A DNA stretch of 64,000 bases from Comamonadaceae bacterium (GCA_947450895.1 CANFWT010000001.1:124001-188000), one strand, 5' to 3'; positions 36,182 through 48,663 are shown, counted from the stretch's first letter. Notes: generated from the letters alone by a model not told the origin. Translations and numbers: made by a program.

Positions 36182-36760
36182 TTAGTGGGTGTACAGCCGT
36201 TTGGCGTGGCCAGCACCCGGAGGGTCGTCTTGCGCGTTGCGATCGTCGGCAGCCAGGGACTCCAAAGTAGGATTCGGGGCGTTCCACTGGGAGGCGTCTA
36301 TCGCTTTTCGCAGCAAATGCATCAAGCCATGCACCATCTGAGGCTGCATCTGTAGGGTGCATGAGCGGGCGGCCGAATGGGCATCGCCGGCGTCCTGAAA
36401 AACGATGTGGGCGCCACCTTTACCTTGAATGTGCAATGTGATGTCGGTAACCACCATGGGATCCGTTCCCAGAGGAAAGACGGTGCTCTGATTGGCAAAC
36501 GGAGTTTTGAGGTCCGCATTTTTCAAAAAATCATCCTGCTTGAGCTCAAGCAGCATGGCCTGCGCCTGGGGGTCTGCAAGGGCGATGGATGCGTTGAGCG
36601 ACTCCATCTTCGCAATGCCGACTTGCAATGGCTTGACCAGCCGAAGTCCGATGCGTCGGGTGAGCCACAGGCGCACCTCGTGGCCCTCTTGGGTGTTGAC
36701 CCGCATGAGCAGCCGGTCCTGCCGCTCGTCAAACAGCACGCTGAGCTGGTGAATGTTCAT
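36182..36760 (-). CDS. Conserved hypothetical protein divergent from clpB
   Basis: ATG 36760 (192 aa) is the credible start ([41 protein letters not shown]); an in-frame extension into the clpB leader to 36871 is not. The N-terminal about 40 residues look like an all-beta pair of strands with conserved LF.ER.DRLL; a Gln/Ala-rich helix follows, and a His- and Met-containing region ([16 protein letters not shown]) ends the domain. I cannot name a family. It is divergent from clpB, 85 bp away. Confidence 0.75.
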   Translation of the reverse strand: MNIHQLSVLFDERQDRLLMRVNTQEGHEVRLWLTRRIGLRLVKPLQVGIAKMESLNASIALADPQAQAMLLELKQDDFLKNADLKTPFANQSTVFPLGTDPMVVTDITLHIQGKGGAHIVFQDAGDAHSAARSCTLQMQPQMVHGLMHLLRKAIDASQWNAPNPTLESLAADDRNAQDDPPGAGHAKRLYTH

Positions 36761-36797
36761 GTGCTTGATTTTAGACAAGGGCAATGCGGGGCCTGCG

Positions 36798-36824
36798 CTT
36801 GAAAATTGCATGGCCCCCCCAAGC
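36798..36824 (+). promoter_or_regulatory. Heat-shock (sigma-32-type) promoter of clpB
   Basis: CTTGAAA (36798-36804), a 12-base spacer and CCCCAAGC (36817-36824) resemble the sigma-32 consensus CTTGAAA-N11-16-CCCCATNT. Transcription would begin near 36831, about 15 bases before the ClpB ATG at 36846, still leaving the GGAGA ribosome site. Confidence 0.55.
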
Positions 36825-36845
36825 TGCGATTCAACGGAGAAAGCC

Positions 36846-39452
<2,607 letters not shown>

Positions 39453-39454
39453 GG

Positions 39455-39468
39455 CCGCCGCGCGGCGG
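39455..39468. terminator. Candidate terminator hairpin between clpB and the NlpC/P60 gene
   Basis: CCGCCG/CGGCGG with only a CG loop forms a GC-rich hairpin in a 27-bp convergent gap. On the plus strand five T follow but after eight bases, so it is a weak candidate. Confidence 0.35.
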
Positions 39469-39479
39469 TGGTGCGCTTT

Positions 39480-40031
39480 TTAGCGCAGCTTGGGGTTGTT
39501 GGCCTCCGTGTCCACGCGCCGTGCGCCGTCAAAACGCTTGGCCCAGTAGGATCCCCCCATGTCTTCGACCCGTACTTCCGCACCGGGCTTGGGGGAATGG
39601 ATGAATTTGCCATTGCCTACATAGATGCCTACGTGGCTGAAGGCATGGCGCATGGTGTTGAAAAAGACCAGGTCGCCGGGGCGCAATTCGGCACGATCGA
39701 TGGTTTGGGTGGCTGCTGCTTGCTGGGCGGCATTGCGAGGCAGCACCAAGCCTATGGTTTGCTCGAACATGGCCCTGACAAAACCACTGCAGTCGAAGCC
39801 CGACTCCACCGTGGTGCCGCCGCGCCGATAGGGAACGCCTAGAAAACCCATGGCGCCCACCACCAGGTCAGAAGCCTGGGCGCTGACCTGGCTTCCCGCT
39901 TCGCCAATCCGGGCAAGCAGGCCTTTTTCGGCTAAAAATGTGGCGAGTTCATCGTTGGGCGCTTGGGTTTGGGCCACAGCGTTGGGGCTGCCGAACACAA
40001 GAAGAAGGGCCAAAGCTAGGTACGCGCGCAT
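39480..40031 (-). CDS. NlpC/P60 family peptidase (C40)
   Basis: The preferred start is ATG 40031 (183 aa), which gives a signal peptide (MRAYLALALLLVFGSPNAVAQ). The catalytic domain has Cys81 in SGFDCSGFVR, His133 in SHVGIYVGNG and His145 in FIHSPKPG, so it appears active. It probably cleaves peptide crosslinks or stem peptides in the periplasm. There is no SH3 or LysM domain. It is convergent with clpB. Confidence 0.93.
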   Translation of the reverse strand: MRAYLALALLLVFGSPNAVAQTQAPNDELATFLAEKGLLARIGEAGSQVSAQASDLVVGAMGFLGVPYRRGGTTVESGFDCSGFVRAMFEQTIGLVLPRNAAQQAAATQTIDRAELRPGDLVFFNTMRHAFSHVGIYVGNGKFIHSPKPGAEVRVEDMGGSYWAKRFDGARRVDTEANNPKLR

Positions 40032-40242
40032 GCGAAGAGCATAGCGTTCGTACGCACATGATGTCAAGTAACTTTACTTGCGTGCAACGCGCTAAGTACT
40101 TGATTTGCTTAATATTTTTCATATTGATCGCATCGAAAACAGCGGTTGCGGCTGTCATTTTGCGTGGTAAGGGGCGTTTGGGCAGCGTCCGCACGAGCGC
40201 AGTGGTTATGCTCCCAACCGTCTTAAAACCGAAAGAAAACAC

Positions 40243-40866
40243 ATGCTGCTCGACGCCGACGACAGCCAGCTGGTGCTGGTGGACTACCAAATCAAACTCA
40301 TGCCTGCCATGCTGGACGCGCCGGCGGTGATTGCCAACGCGGTACGCTTGGCGCGCCTGGCGGCACTGATGTCTGTGCCCGTGGTGCTTACCGAGCAAGC
40401 TCCGTCCAAGTTGGGTGCGAGCTTGCCGGAAATTCACGTGGCATTGCGCGCAAATCCTGGCGCTGGGGTGCGAACCCTGGCAAAAATGCAGTTCAGTGCG
40501 GTTGAGGAAGGTTTGGGCGATTGGCTGCGCCCCCCGCCCAAACCCGTGCAAGGCAACGCGCGCAGCTTGCCCAAGCACTTGCAAAAAGCATCAAGTGACG
40601 CTGAGGCCCGCGCAAGCATCGTGCTGGCGGGTTGCGAGGCTCATATTTGTCTCCTGCAAACCGCGCTGGACTTGCTCGAAGACGAGTTTGAGGTCTGGGT
40701 CGTCACCGATGCCTGTAGTTCGCGCACCGAGCGCAATCGGGATGCAGCTTTTGATCGGCTGGCCGGTGCCGGAGCGGAATTGGTTACTACAGAGATGGTG
40801 GCGTTCGAGTGGCTGCGCAGCGCGGAACACCCGGCTTTCAGGGACGTGCAAGCGCTGGTTAAGTAA
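40243..40866 (+). CDS. Isochorismatase-family hydrolase
   Basis: The 207-aa protein has the catalytic triad pattern of cysteine hydrolases: Asp14 in LVLVDYQ, a central Lys (KMQFSAVE, about residue 84), and Cys136 in AGCEAHICLLQT. A 30-residue insert (about residues 95-125, rich in Pro, Lys and Arg) precedes the beta strand carrying the Cys. Related enzymes include nicotinamidase and ureidoacrylate hydrolase, so substrate is undetermined. It lies alone after a 210-bp divergent, relatively AT-rich gap. Confidence 0.87.
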   Translation: MLLDADDSQLVLVDYQIKLMPAMLDAPAVIANAVRLARLAALMSVPVVLTEQAPSKLGASLPEIHVALRANPGAGVRTLAKMQFSAVEEGLGDWLRPPPKPVQGNARSLPKHLQKASSDAEARASIVLAGCEAHICLLQTALDLLEDEFEVWVVTDACSSRTERNRDAAFDRLAGAGAELVTTEMVAFEWLRSAEHPAFRDVQALVK

Positions 40867-40985
40867 GTCACGCGCCTGCCAGCGCGCAGGCTGCTTGGCG
40901 GGTAAGTCAGGCTATTGCAAGTTGGATGTCCATAATTATGAATTCAGTTTTAACCTGATTTCAGGACCCGCTTGGAGACAAACCC

Positions 40986-42887
40986 ATGAACGCATACGCC
41001 GAATTTCACCGCCGTTCCATCGAAGACCGGGATGGTTTTTGGGCCGAACAAGCCCAGCGCATCGAGTGGCACACGCCGCCCACCCAAATCTGCGATTACA
41101 GCAACCCGCCTTTTGCGCGCTGGTTTGTCGGTGGCACCACCAACTTGTGCCACAACGCGGTGGACCGCCACCTCCACGACCGTGCGAACCAGAATGCGCT
41201 GATTGCGGTGTCCACCGAGACCAACACCGAGCGCGCTTACACCTTTGCCGAATTGCACTCTGAGGTGCAATGCATGGCGGCGGCGCTTTTGGGCCTGGGT
41301 GTCAAAAAAGGCGACCGGGTGCTGATATACATGCCCATGGTTGCTGAGGCGGTGTTTGCCATGTTGGCCTGCGCGCGCATCGGCGCCATCCACTCGGTGG
41401 TGTTTGGTGGCTTTGCGGCTGGCTCGCTGGCCACGCGCATTGAAGACGCCTCACCCACGGTGATCGTGAGCGCCGAGGCGGGTTCGCGTGGCGGCAAGGT
41501 GGTGGAATACAAGCCGTTGCTCGATGAGGCGATTGCCACGTCCACGCACAAGCCCGCCGCCGTGCTGATGGTGGACCGCCACCTCGCTCCCATGAACCTG
41601 GTGGCCGGGCGCGACCACTTGTGGGCCGATTTGCGTCAGCAGCACCGTAATGCAGTGGTGCCCTGCGAATGGGTGGAATCTACCCACCCCAGCTACACCC
41701 TGTACACCAGCGGCACCACTGGCAAACCCAAAGGCGTGCAGCGCGACACCGGTGGCTATACCGTGGCGTTGGCCGCCAGCATGGAAACCATTTTTTGCGG
41801 CAAGCCCGGCGAAACCTATTTTTGCACCAGCGACATTGGCTGGGTGGTGGGCCACAGCTACATCGTCTACGGCCCGTTGATAGGCGGCATGGCGACGATT
41901 CTTTACGAGGGCTTGCCCATTCGCCCAGACGGCGGCATCTGGTGGAGCCTGGTCGAAAAGTACAAGGTCACCGTGATGTTCAGCGCGCCCACGGCTATTC
42001 GGGTGCTGAAAAAGCAAGATCCTGAGCTGCTGACCAAGTACGACCTCAGCAGCCTGCGCGCCCTGTTTTTGGCCGGTGAGCCGCTGGACGAGCCCACCGC
42101 GCAATGGATCAGCGCCGGTTTGGGCAAAGCCATCATCGACAACTACTGGCAAACCGAAAGTGGCTGGCCCATCCTGACCATTGCCAACGGCGTGGAAAAA
42201 GCCGCCAGCAAGTTTGGCAGCCCCGGCGTGGCTATGTACGGCTACAACGCCAAGCTGATTGACGAAAACACCGGTGACGAACTGATGGGCGCCGACCAAA
42301 AAGGCGTGCTCACCATCGAAGGCCCCTTGCCACCCGGCTGCATGCAAACCGTGTGGCAAGACGACGCGCGCTTTGTGAACACCTACTGGAAGAGCATTCC
42401 CGGCAAGCTGGTCTACAACACCTTTGACTGGGCCACCCGTGACCAAGACGGCTACTACTTCATCCTGGGCCGCACCGACGACGTGATCAATGTGGCCGGT
42501 CACCGCCTGGGCACCCGCGAGATTGAGGAAAGCATTTCCGGCCACCCGAATATTTCGGAAGTGGCGGTGGTGGGCGTGGCAGACAAGCTCAAAGGCCAGG
42601 TCGCCATGGCGTTTGCCATTGTCAAAGATGCCAACAGCCTGCCTGACGACGCTGCGCGCGCCAAGTTGGAGGCCGAGATCATGAAGCTGGTGGACCACTC
42701 CATCGGCGCCATTGGCCGCCCTGCGCGGGTGCGTTTTGTGACCGTGTTGCCCAAAACCCGTAGCGGGAAATTGCTGCGCCGCGCCATACAGGCAGTGTGC
42801 GAAGGGCGCGATCCAGGCGACCTGACCACCATGGAAGACCCGACAGCTTTGCAGCAAATCAAGGATATGGTCGCCCACCAGGCCTGA
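40986..42887 (+). CDS. prpE: Propionyl-CoA synthetase (PrpE-like)
   Basis: The 633-aa AMP-forming enzyme has the P-loop TSGTTGKPKGVQRDTGGY, GWVVGHSYIVYGPLIGG, WQTESGWPI and the C-terminal catalytic Lys595 in TRSGKLLRR. PrpE-specific features include GKPGETYFCTSDIGWVVGH and the N-terminal YAEFHRRSIEDRDGFW; acetyl-CoA synthetases differ there. It activates propionate (and acetate). It is not next to the methylcitrate genes here. Confidence 0.9.
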   Translation: MNAYAEFHRRSIEDRDGFWAEQAQRIEWHTPPTQICDYSNPPFARWFVGGTTNLCHNAVDRHLHDRANQNALIAVSTETNTERAYTFAELHSEVQCMAAALLGLGVKKGDRVLIYMPMVAEAVFAMLACARIGAIHSVVFGGFAAGSLATRIEDASPTVIVSAEAGSRGGKVVEYKPLLDEAIATSTHKPAAVLMVDRHLAPMNLVAGRDHLWADLRQQHRNAVVPCEWVESTHPSYTLYTSGTTGKPKGVQRDTGGYTVALAASMETIFCGKPGETYFCTSDIGWVVGHSYIVYGPLIGGMATILYEGLPIRPDGGIWWSLVEKYKVTVMFSAPTAIRVLKKQDPELLTKYDLSSLRALFLAGEPLDEPTAQWISAGLGKAIIDNYWQTESGWPILTIANGVEKAASKFGSPGVAMYGYNAKLIDENTGDELMGADQKGVLTIEGPLPPGCMQTVWQDDARFVNTYWKSIPGKLVYNTFDWATRDQDGYYFILGRTDDVINVAGHRLGTREIEESISGHPNISEVAVVGVADKLKGQVAMAFAIVKDANSLPDDAARAKLEAEIMKLVDHSIGAIGRPARVRFVTVLPKTRSGKLLRRAIQAVCEGRDPGDLTTMEDPTALQQIKDMVAHQA

Positions 42888-42916
42888 GGCTCCCACACCG
42901 TTTGGCTGCGTGTAAG

Positions 42917-43047
42917 TTCTGCCACCCCGAAGGGATGGCAGAATGCACCCTGTTACTTAGGCCCTTCCTGCCGCAGTCGCATCCGCCAACCGGTCAAGCC
43001 GTGGAGCGGAAGGTATATCAACCAGCTTATGTTTCCCAGAGGGAAAC
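42917..43047 (+). promoter_or_regulatory. Structured 5' leader of sucA, candidate sucA RNA motif
   Basis: Three strong hairpins lie in the 175-bp gap. Stem TTCTGCCA/TGGCAGAA (42917-42924 with 42936-42943) has a CCC/GGG top. CCTTCC pairs with GGAAGG (42963-42968 with 43008-43013) around the nested hairpin 42983-43009. GTTTCCCAGAGGGAAAC (43031-43047) touches the ribosome site GGAGGT (43048-43053). A 'sucA RNA motif' of unknown ligand is described upstream of sucA in Burkholderiales; position and complexity fit, but the family match is untested. Confidence 0.55.
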
Positions 43048-43062
43048 GGAGGTCAGCGAAAA

Positions 43063-45930
43063 ATGAGCACGACACCATCTGTCTACACCGCCTACCAAGG
43101 CAACACCTTTCTCTTCGGCGGCAACGCGCCCTATGTCGAAGAGATGTACGAAAACTACCTGGCCAATCCCGGCAGCGTGCCCGACACCTGGCGCGAGTAC
43201 TTTGATGCTTTGCAGCACGTGCCCGCCACGGACGGCAGCAACGCCAAGGATGTGCCCCACCTGCCCGTGGTCAACGCGTTTGCTGAACGCGCCAAGGCCG
43301 GTGGCACCCGCGTTGTACTGGCCAGCGCCGACCAAGAAATGGGGCGCAAGCGCACGGCCGTTCAGCAGCTCATTGCCGCATACCGCAACGTGGGCCAGCG
43401 CTGGGCTGACCTCGATCCCTTAAAGCGCACCGGTCGCCCGGTCATTGCGGATCTGGAGCCGTCGTTCTATGGCTTTGCCGACGCGGACCAGGAAACCGTG
43501 TTTGACACCAGCAACACGTTTTTTGGCAAAGACCGGATGCCGTTGCGCGAACTGCTCAATGCGTTGCGCGAAACCTACTGCGGTACGCTGGGCGGCGAAT
43601 TCATGTACGCCACCGACCAGGGTGAAAAAAGGTGGTGGCAGCAAAAGCTGGAGAGCATTCGCAGCAAGCCCAACTTCAATGCGGAAAAGAAGAAACACAT
43701 TCTGGGCCGATTGACAGCCGCCGAAGGGCTGGAGCGCTACCTGCATACCAAGTACGTGGGGCAAAAGCGCTTCTCGCTGGAGGGCGGGGAAAGCTTCATC
43801 GCCGCCATGGACGAACTGATCCAGTCCGCCGGCGCCAAAGGCGTGCAGGAAATTGTGATTGGCATGGCCCACCGCGGGCGGCTTAACGTGCTGGTCAACA
43901 CCATGGGCAAGGTGCCCAAAGACCTGTTCGCCGAGTTCGATCACACGGCGCCCGAAGAGCTCACTGCCGGCGATGTGAAATACCACCAGGGATTCAGCTC
44001 CGACGTGAGCACCGCGGGTGGCCCGGTGCATCTGAGTTTGGCATTCAATCCCTCGCACCTGGAAATTGTGAACCCGGTGGTGGAGGGCTCGGTGCGCGCC
44101 CGCATGGACCGCCGCTCCGACCCCCACGGCAAACAGGTGTTGCCGGTGCTGGTGCACGGCGACGCCGCGTTTGGCGGCCAAGGCGTGAACCAAGAGACGC
44201 TGGCGCTGGCGCAGACCCGGGGTTACACCACGGGCGGCACGGTGCATATCATCATCAATAACCAGATTGGCTTTACCACCTCCGACCCGCGCGACATGCG
44301 CTCCAGCGTGTTTTGCACCGACATCGTGAAGATGGTCGAAGCGCCTGTATTGCACGTCAATGGCGACGACCCCGAGGCGGTGGTGCTTGCCACGCAATTG
44401 GCGCTGGAATACCGCATGCAGTTCAGCAAAGACGTGGTGGTCGACATTATTTGCTTCCGCAAACTCGGCCACAACGAGCAGGACACGCCCAGCCTGACCC
44501 AGCCGCTGATGTACAAAAAAATTGGTGCCCATCCCGGTACCCGCAAGCTGTTTGCGGACAAGCTGGTGGCCCAAGGGTTTGGCACCACGATTGGCGAGGA
44601 CATGGTCAAGGCCTACCGCGCAGCCCTTGACGAAGGCCGCCACGCCGCTGACCCGGTACTGACGAACTTCAAGACCAAGTTCACCGTGGACTGGGCGCCG
44701 TTTCTGGGCAAAAAATGGACCGATGTGGGGGATACCGCTATTCCCATGGCCGAGTGGAAACGTTTGGCTGAACGTTTGACCAAGTTGCCCGAATCAGTCA
44801 CTCCGCACCAGTTGGTAAAAAAGGTGTACGACGACCGCGCCGCCATGGGTCGTGGTGATATTCCGGTGGACTGGGGCATGGGTGAGCACATGGCGTTTGC
44901 GTCCCTGGTGGCCAGCGGCTACCCGGTGCGCCTGTCGGGCGAAGACTGCGGACGCGGCACCTTTACCCACCGCCATGCCGTGATCCACGACCAAAATCGC
45001 GAAAAATGGGACGTTGGCACCTACGTTCCGCTGCAAAACGTGGCGGACAACCAGGCGCCGTTTGTTGTGATTGACTCCATCCTCTCTGAGGAGGCGGTGC
45101 TGGGCTTTGAGTACGGCTACGCGTCCAACGACCCCAACACCATGGTGATCTGGGAAGCGCAGTTCGGTGACTTTGCCAACGGCGCGCAGGTGGTGATCGA
45201 CCAGTTTATTGCCTCCGGCGAAGTGAAGTGGGGCCGCGTCAATGGCCTCACACTCATGCTGCCGCACGGCTACGAGGGCCAGGGCCCTGAACACAGTTCG
45301 GCGCGTTTGGAGCGTTTCATGCAATTGGCTGCCGACACCAATATGCAAATCGTCCAGCCGACCACGGCCAGCCAGATTTTCCACGTGCTGCGCCGCCAGA
45401 TGGTGCGCAATCTGCGCAAGCCCTTGATCATCATGACGCCCAAGTCTTTGTTGCGCAACAAGGACGCGACCTCGCCTTTGAGCGAGTTCACCAAGGGCGG
45501 TTTCCAGACGGTGATTCCGGAGAACAAAGAACTCAAGGCCGACAAGGTCAAGCGTATCGTGGCTTGCTCGGGCAAGGTTTATTACGACCTGGTCAAAAAG
45601 CGCGAAGAAAAAGGCGCGGACGACGTGGCCATTGTTCGGGTGGAGCAGTTGTATCCGTTTCCCCACAAGGCTTTTGGCAATGAGGTCAAAAAGTACCCTA
45701 ACGCCGCCGAGATCGTGTGGACCCAGGACGAGCCGCAAAACCAGGGAGCCTGGTTTTTCGTGCAGCACTACATCCACGAGAACATGGCTGAGGGCCAAAA
45801 GCTGGGCTATTCCGGCCGCGCGGCCTCTGCCTCGCCCGCAGTGGGCTATTCGCATTTGCACCAGGAGCAGCAAAAAGCGCTGGTGGATGGCGCCTTTGCC
45901 AAGATCAAAGGCGTTGTGCTGACCAAATAA
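43063..45930 (+). CDS. sucA: 2-oxoglutarate dehydrogenase E1 component
   Basis: The 955-aa thiamine enzyme has EEMYENYLANPGSVPDTWREYF at the N-terminus, FIAAMDELIQSAGAKGVQEIVIGMAHRGRLNVLVN, the thiamine site HGDAAFGGQGVNQET, and HRHAVIHDQNREKWDVGTYVPLQN. It decarboxylates 2-oxoglutarate and reductively succinylates the lipoyl group of SucB. It heads sucA-sucB-lpdA, behind the structured leader. Confidence 0.97.
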   Translation: MSTTPSVYTAYQGNTFLFGGNAPYVEEMYENYLANPGSVPDTWREYFDALQHVPATDGSNAKDVPHLPVVNAFAERAKAGGTRVVLASADQEMGRKRTAVQQLIAAYRNVGQRWADLDPLKRTGRPVIADLEPSFYGFADADQETVFDTSNTFFGKDRMPLRELLNALRETYCGTLGGEFMYATDQGEKRWWQQKLESIRSKPNFNAEKKKHILGRLTAAEGLERYLHTKYVGQKRFSLEGGESFIAAMDELIQSAGAKGVQEIVIGMAHRGRLNVLVNTMGKVPKDLFAEFDHTAPEELTAGDVKYHQGFSSDVSTAGGPVHLSLAFNPSHLEIVNPVVEGSVRARMDRRSDPHGKQVLPVLVHGDAAFGGQGVNQETLALAQTRGYTTGGTVHIIINNQIGFTTSDPRDMRSSVFCTDIVKMVEAPVLHVNGDDPEAVVLATQLALEYRMQFSKDVVVDIICFRKLGHNEQDTPSLTQPLMYKKIGAHPGTRKLFADKLVAQGFGTTIGEDMVKAYRAALDEGRHAADPVLTNFKTKFTVDWAPFLGKKWTDVGDTAIPMAEWKRLAERLTKLPESVTPHQLVKKVYDDRAAMGRGDIPVDWGMGEHMAFASLVASGYPVRLSGEDCGRGTFTHRHAVIHDQNREKWDVGTYVPLQNVADNQAPFVVIDSILSEEAVLGFEYGYASNDPNTMVIWEAQFGDFANGAQVVIDQFIASGEVKWGRVNGLTLMLPHGYEGQGPEHSSARLERFMQLAADTNMQIVQPTTASQIFHVLRRQMVRNLRKPLIIMTPKSLLRNKDATSPLSEFTKGGFQTVIPENKELKADKVKRIVACSGKVYYDLVKKREEKGADDVAIVRVEQLYPFPHKAFGNEVKKYPNAAEIVWTQDEPQNQGAWFFVQHYIHENMAEGQKLGYSGRAASASPAVGYSHLHQEQQKALVDGAFAKIKGVVLTK

Positions 45931-45964
45931 GCCCAACCGCTAACCCGTATTGAAAGAACACACC

Positions 45965-47221
45965 ATGGCTCTCGTAGATGTAAAAGTTCCCCAGTTGTCT
46001 GAATCGGTGGCCGAAGCCACCATGTTGCAGTGGAAGAAAAAAGTCGGCGACACCGTCGCTGCGGACGAAATCCTGATCGACATTGAGACCGACAAAGTCG
46101 TGCTGGAAGTGCCGGCCCCATCGGCCGGCGTGCTGGTCGAAATTTTGGTCGCCGATGGCGGCACCGTGGCTGCCGAGCAGCTGATCGCCCGTATCGACAC
46201 CGATGGCAAGGCGCCAAGCGCAAGCGCAGTTCCGGCTGCAGCAGCGGCACCCGCAGTGTCGGCCCCGGCGGCTGCGGCCCCGGCTGCTTCTCAAGCCAAA
46301 GCCTCGGTCGCCATGCCCTCAGCCGCCAAGCTGATGGCCGACAACCAAATGGCCGCGGGCTCGGTGGCGGGCAGCGGCAAAGACGGCCGCGTGCTCAAGG
46401 GCGATGTGCTGGCCGCCATGCAGGCGCCAGCGCCCGTGGTGGCTGCGGTACAGATTCCCACCGGTGTACCGCAAAGTGTGTTGCCCCAGGTGTCGGCCCC
46501 GGCCAGCATGGGCCTGGGCGAGCGCCCCGAACAGCGCGTGCCCATGAGCCGTCTGCGCGCGCGCGTGGCAGAGCGCTTGCTGCAGTCGCAGTCCACCAAC
46601 GCCATCCTGACCACCTTCAACGAGATCAATATGGCCCCGGTCATGGAGATGCGCAAGAAGTTCCAGGACCGGTTCGAGAAAGAACATGGCATCAAGCTCG
46701 GATTCATGAGCTTTTTCGTCAAAGCGGCGGTGCACGCGCTCAAAAAATTCCCGGTGCTCAACGCCTCGGTGGACGGCAACGACATCGTCTACCACGGCTA
46801 CTTTGACATCGGCATTGCCGTGGGCTCGCCCCGTGGTCTGGTGGTGCCGATTCTGCGCAACGCCGACCAGATGAGCTTTGCCGACATCGAGAAAAAAATC
46901 GCCGAATTCGGCGCCAAGGCGCGCGACGGCAAATTGGGCATGGACGACATGACTGGCGGCACTTTCTCCATCAGCAACGGCGGCACTTTTGGTTCGATGT
47001 TGTCGACCCCCATCATCAACCCGCCCCAGTCGGCGATTTTGGGCGTGCACGCCACCAAAGACCGCGCCGTGGTCGAAAACGGCCAGATCGTGGTACGCCC
47101 CATGAACTACTTCGCCATGAGCTACGACCACCGCATCATCGACGGACGCGAAGCGGTCTTGGGCCTGGTGGCCATGAAAGAGGCGATGGAAGATCCTTCC
47201 CGTCTGCTGTTTGACATCTGA
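45965..47221 (+). CDS. sucB: 2-oxoglutarate dehydrogenase E2 (dihydrolipoyl succinyltransferase)
   Basis: ATG 45965 (418 aa) is the start (MALVDVKVPQLSES); a TTG at 45950 is not needed. A single lipoyl domain carries Lys44 in ETDKVVLEVPAP, an Ala/Pro linker follows, then the subunit-binding domain (SAAKLMADN, near residue 118) and the catalytic domain with SYDHRIIDG (His389, Asp393). It forms the core of the complex. Confidence 0.96.
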   Translation: MALVDVKVPQLSESVAEATMLQWKKKVGDTVAADEILIDIETDKVVLEVPAPSAGVLVEILVADGGTVAAEQLIARIDTDGKAPSASAVPAAAAAPAVSAPAAAAPAASQAKASVAMPSAAKLMADNQMAAGSVAGSGKDGRVLKGDVLAAMQAPAPVVAAVQIPTGVPQSVLPQVSAPASMGLGERPEQRVPMSRLRARVAERLLQSQSTNAILTTFNEINMAPVMEMRKKFQDRFEKEHGIKLGFMSFFVKAAVHALKKFPVLNASVDGNDIVYHGYFDIGIAVGSPRGLVVPILRNADQMSFADIEKKIAEFGAKARDGKLGMDDMTGGTFSISNGGTFGSMLSTPIINPPQSAILGVHATKDRAVVENGQIVVRPMNYFAMSYDHRIIDGREAVLGLVAMKEAMEDPSRLLFDI

Positions 47222-47235
47222 AAGATAGGCGAAAC

Positions 47236-48663
47236 ATGTCCAAATCATTTGATGTCGTCGTGATCGGCGGCGGCCCTGGCGGCTATATCGCGGCCATTCG
47301 CGCCGCGCAACTCGGTTTTCAGGTCGCTTGCGTGGACGAGTGGAAGAACGCAACGGGTGGCCCCGCGCTGGGGGGCACCTGTACCAACGTGGGTTGTATT
47401 CCGTCCAAAGCCCTGCTGCAGTCCAGCGAGCATTTTGACCATGCCAACCACCACTTCGCCGAACACGGAATTTCGGTGGGCAAGGTGGAAATGGATGTGG
47501 GCCAAATGCTGGCGCGCAAAGACATGGTGGTCAAGCAAAACAACGATGGCATCCAGTACCTTTTCAAGAAGAACAAGATTGCGTTTTTCCACGGACGGGG
47601 CGCCTTTGCGGGATCGTCGGATGCGGGCCACACGGTTCAGGTGAGCGGTGCAGCCGAAGAAACCTTGACGGCCAAACACGTGATCGTCGCCACTGGATCG
47701 AGCGCGCGCGCTTTGCCCGGCACGCCGTTTGACGAAGTGAACGTCTTGTCGAACGACGGCGCCTTGCGCGTGGATGCGGTTCCCAAAAAACTCGTGCTGA
47801 TTGGCTCGGGCGTGATCGGTCTGGAAATGGGCTCGGTCTGGCGCCGTTTGGGCGCGGATGTAACGATTCTGGAAGGCCTGCCTACCTTCCTGGGCGCGGT
47901 AGACCAGCAAATCGCCAAGGAAGCGAAAAAAGCCTTTGACAAGCAGGGCTTGAAAATCGAGCTCGGCGTGCAGGTGGGCGATATCAAGATCGCTAAAAAA
48001 GGGGTCTCGGTTGCCTATACCAACGCCAAGGGCGAGTCACTGGTGCTCGACGCCGACAAACTTATTGTCAGCATTGGGCGGGTCCCCAATACGACCGGCC
48101 TGAACACCGCCGCTGTGGGCTTGGCCCTGGACGAGCGCGGCGCCATCGTAGTGGATGGTGACTGTAAAACCAATATTCCAGGCATCTGGGCCGTGGGCGA
48201 CGTGGTGCGCGGCCCCATGCTGGCGCACAAGGCCGAAGAGGAGGGTGTGGCCGTGGCCGAGCGCATTGCGGGCCAGCACGGGCACGTCAACTTCAACACC
48301 GTGCCCTGGGTGATTTACACCAGCCCCGAGATCGCTTGGGTTGGCCGCACCGAGCAGCAGCTCAAGGCCGATGGCGTGGCATACAAGGCAGGAACCTTTC
48401 CCTTCTTGGCCAACGGACGCGCCCGCGCTCTGGGCGACACCACCGGCATGGTGAAATTTTTAGCCGATGCCGCCACCGACGAGATCTTGGGCGTGCACAT
48501 CGTGGGTCCGATGGCGAGCGAGTTGATCGCAGAGGCGGTGGTTGCCATGGAATTCAAAGCCAGCGCTGAAGATATTGCCCGCATTTGCCACGCGCACCCG
48601 TCACTGAGTGAGGCCACCAAAGAGGCAGCCTTGGCGGTGAACAAACGAACCTTGAATTTTTGA
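47236..48663 (+). CDS. lpdA: Dihydrolipoamide dehydrogenase (E3)
   Basis: The 475-aa flavoprotein has the FAD motif VIGGGPGGYIAA, the redox disulfide Cys49/Cys54 in GTCTNVGCIPSK, the NAD motif IGSGVIGLEMG, and the catalytic pair His454-Glu459 in HAHPSLSEATKE. It reoxidises dihydrolipoamide of the complex. It ends the sucAB-lpdA operon, followed by a terminator. Confidence 0.96.
   Translation: MSKSFDVVVIGGGPGGYIAAIRAAQLGFQVACVDEWKNATGGPALGGTCTNVGCIPSKALLQSSEHFDHANHHFAEHGISVGKVEMDVGQMLARKDMVVKQNNDGIQYLFKKNKIAFFHGRGAFAGSSDAGHTVQVSGAAEETLTAKHVIVATGSSARALPGTPFDEVNVLSNDGALRVDAVPKKLVLIGSGVIGLEMGSVWRRLGADVTILEGLPTFLGAVDQQIAKEAKKAFDKQGLKIELGVQVGDIKIAKKGVSVAYTNAKGESLVLDADKLIVSIGRVPNTTGLNTAAVGLALDERGAIVVDGDCKTNIPGIWAVGDVVRGPMLAHKAEEEGVAVAERIAGQHGHVNFNTVPWVIYTSPEIAWVGRTEQQLKADGVAYKAGTFPFLANGRARALGDTTGMVKFLADAATDEILGVHIVGPMASELIAEAVVAMEFKASAEDIARICHAHPSLSEATKEAALAVNKRTLNF

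Noticed and set aside
41451-42896. A 481-codon antisense frame over prpE
   Set aside because: Same codon-mirror effect; the sense strand has all motifs of the synthetase.
42917-42943. Rho-independent terminator of prpE
   Set aside because: The hairpin is strong but no T tract follows, so I grouped it with the sucA leader and left termination open.
43420-44643. Long antisense frame over sucA
   Set aside because: No family features, and sucA is well supported on the plus strand.
46200-46300. Tandem repeat in sucB
   Set aside because: The Ala/Pro-rich stretch is the normal flexible linker after a lipoyl domain.
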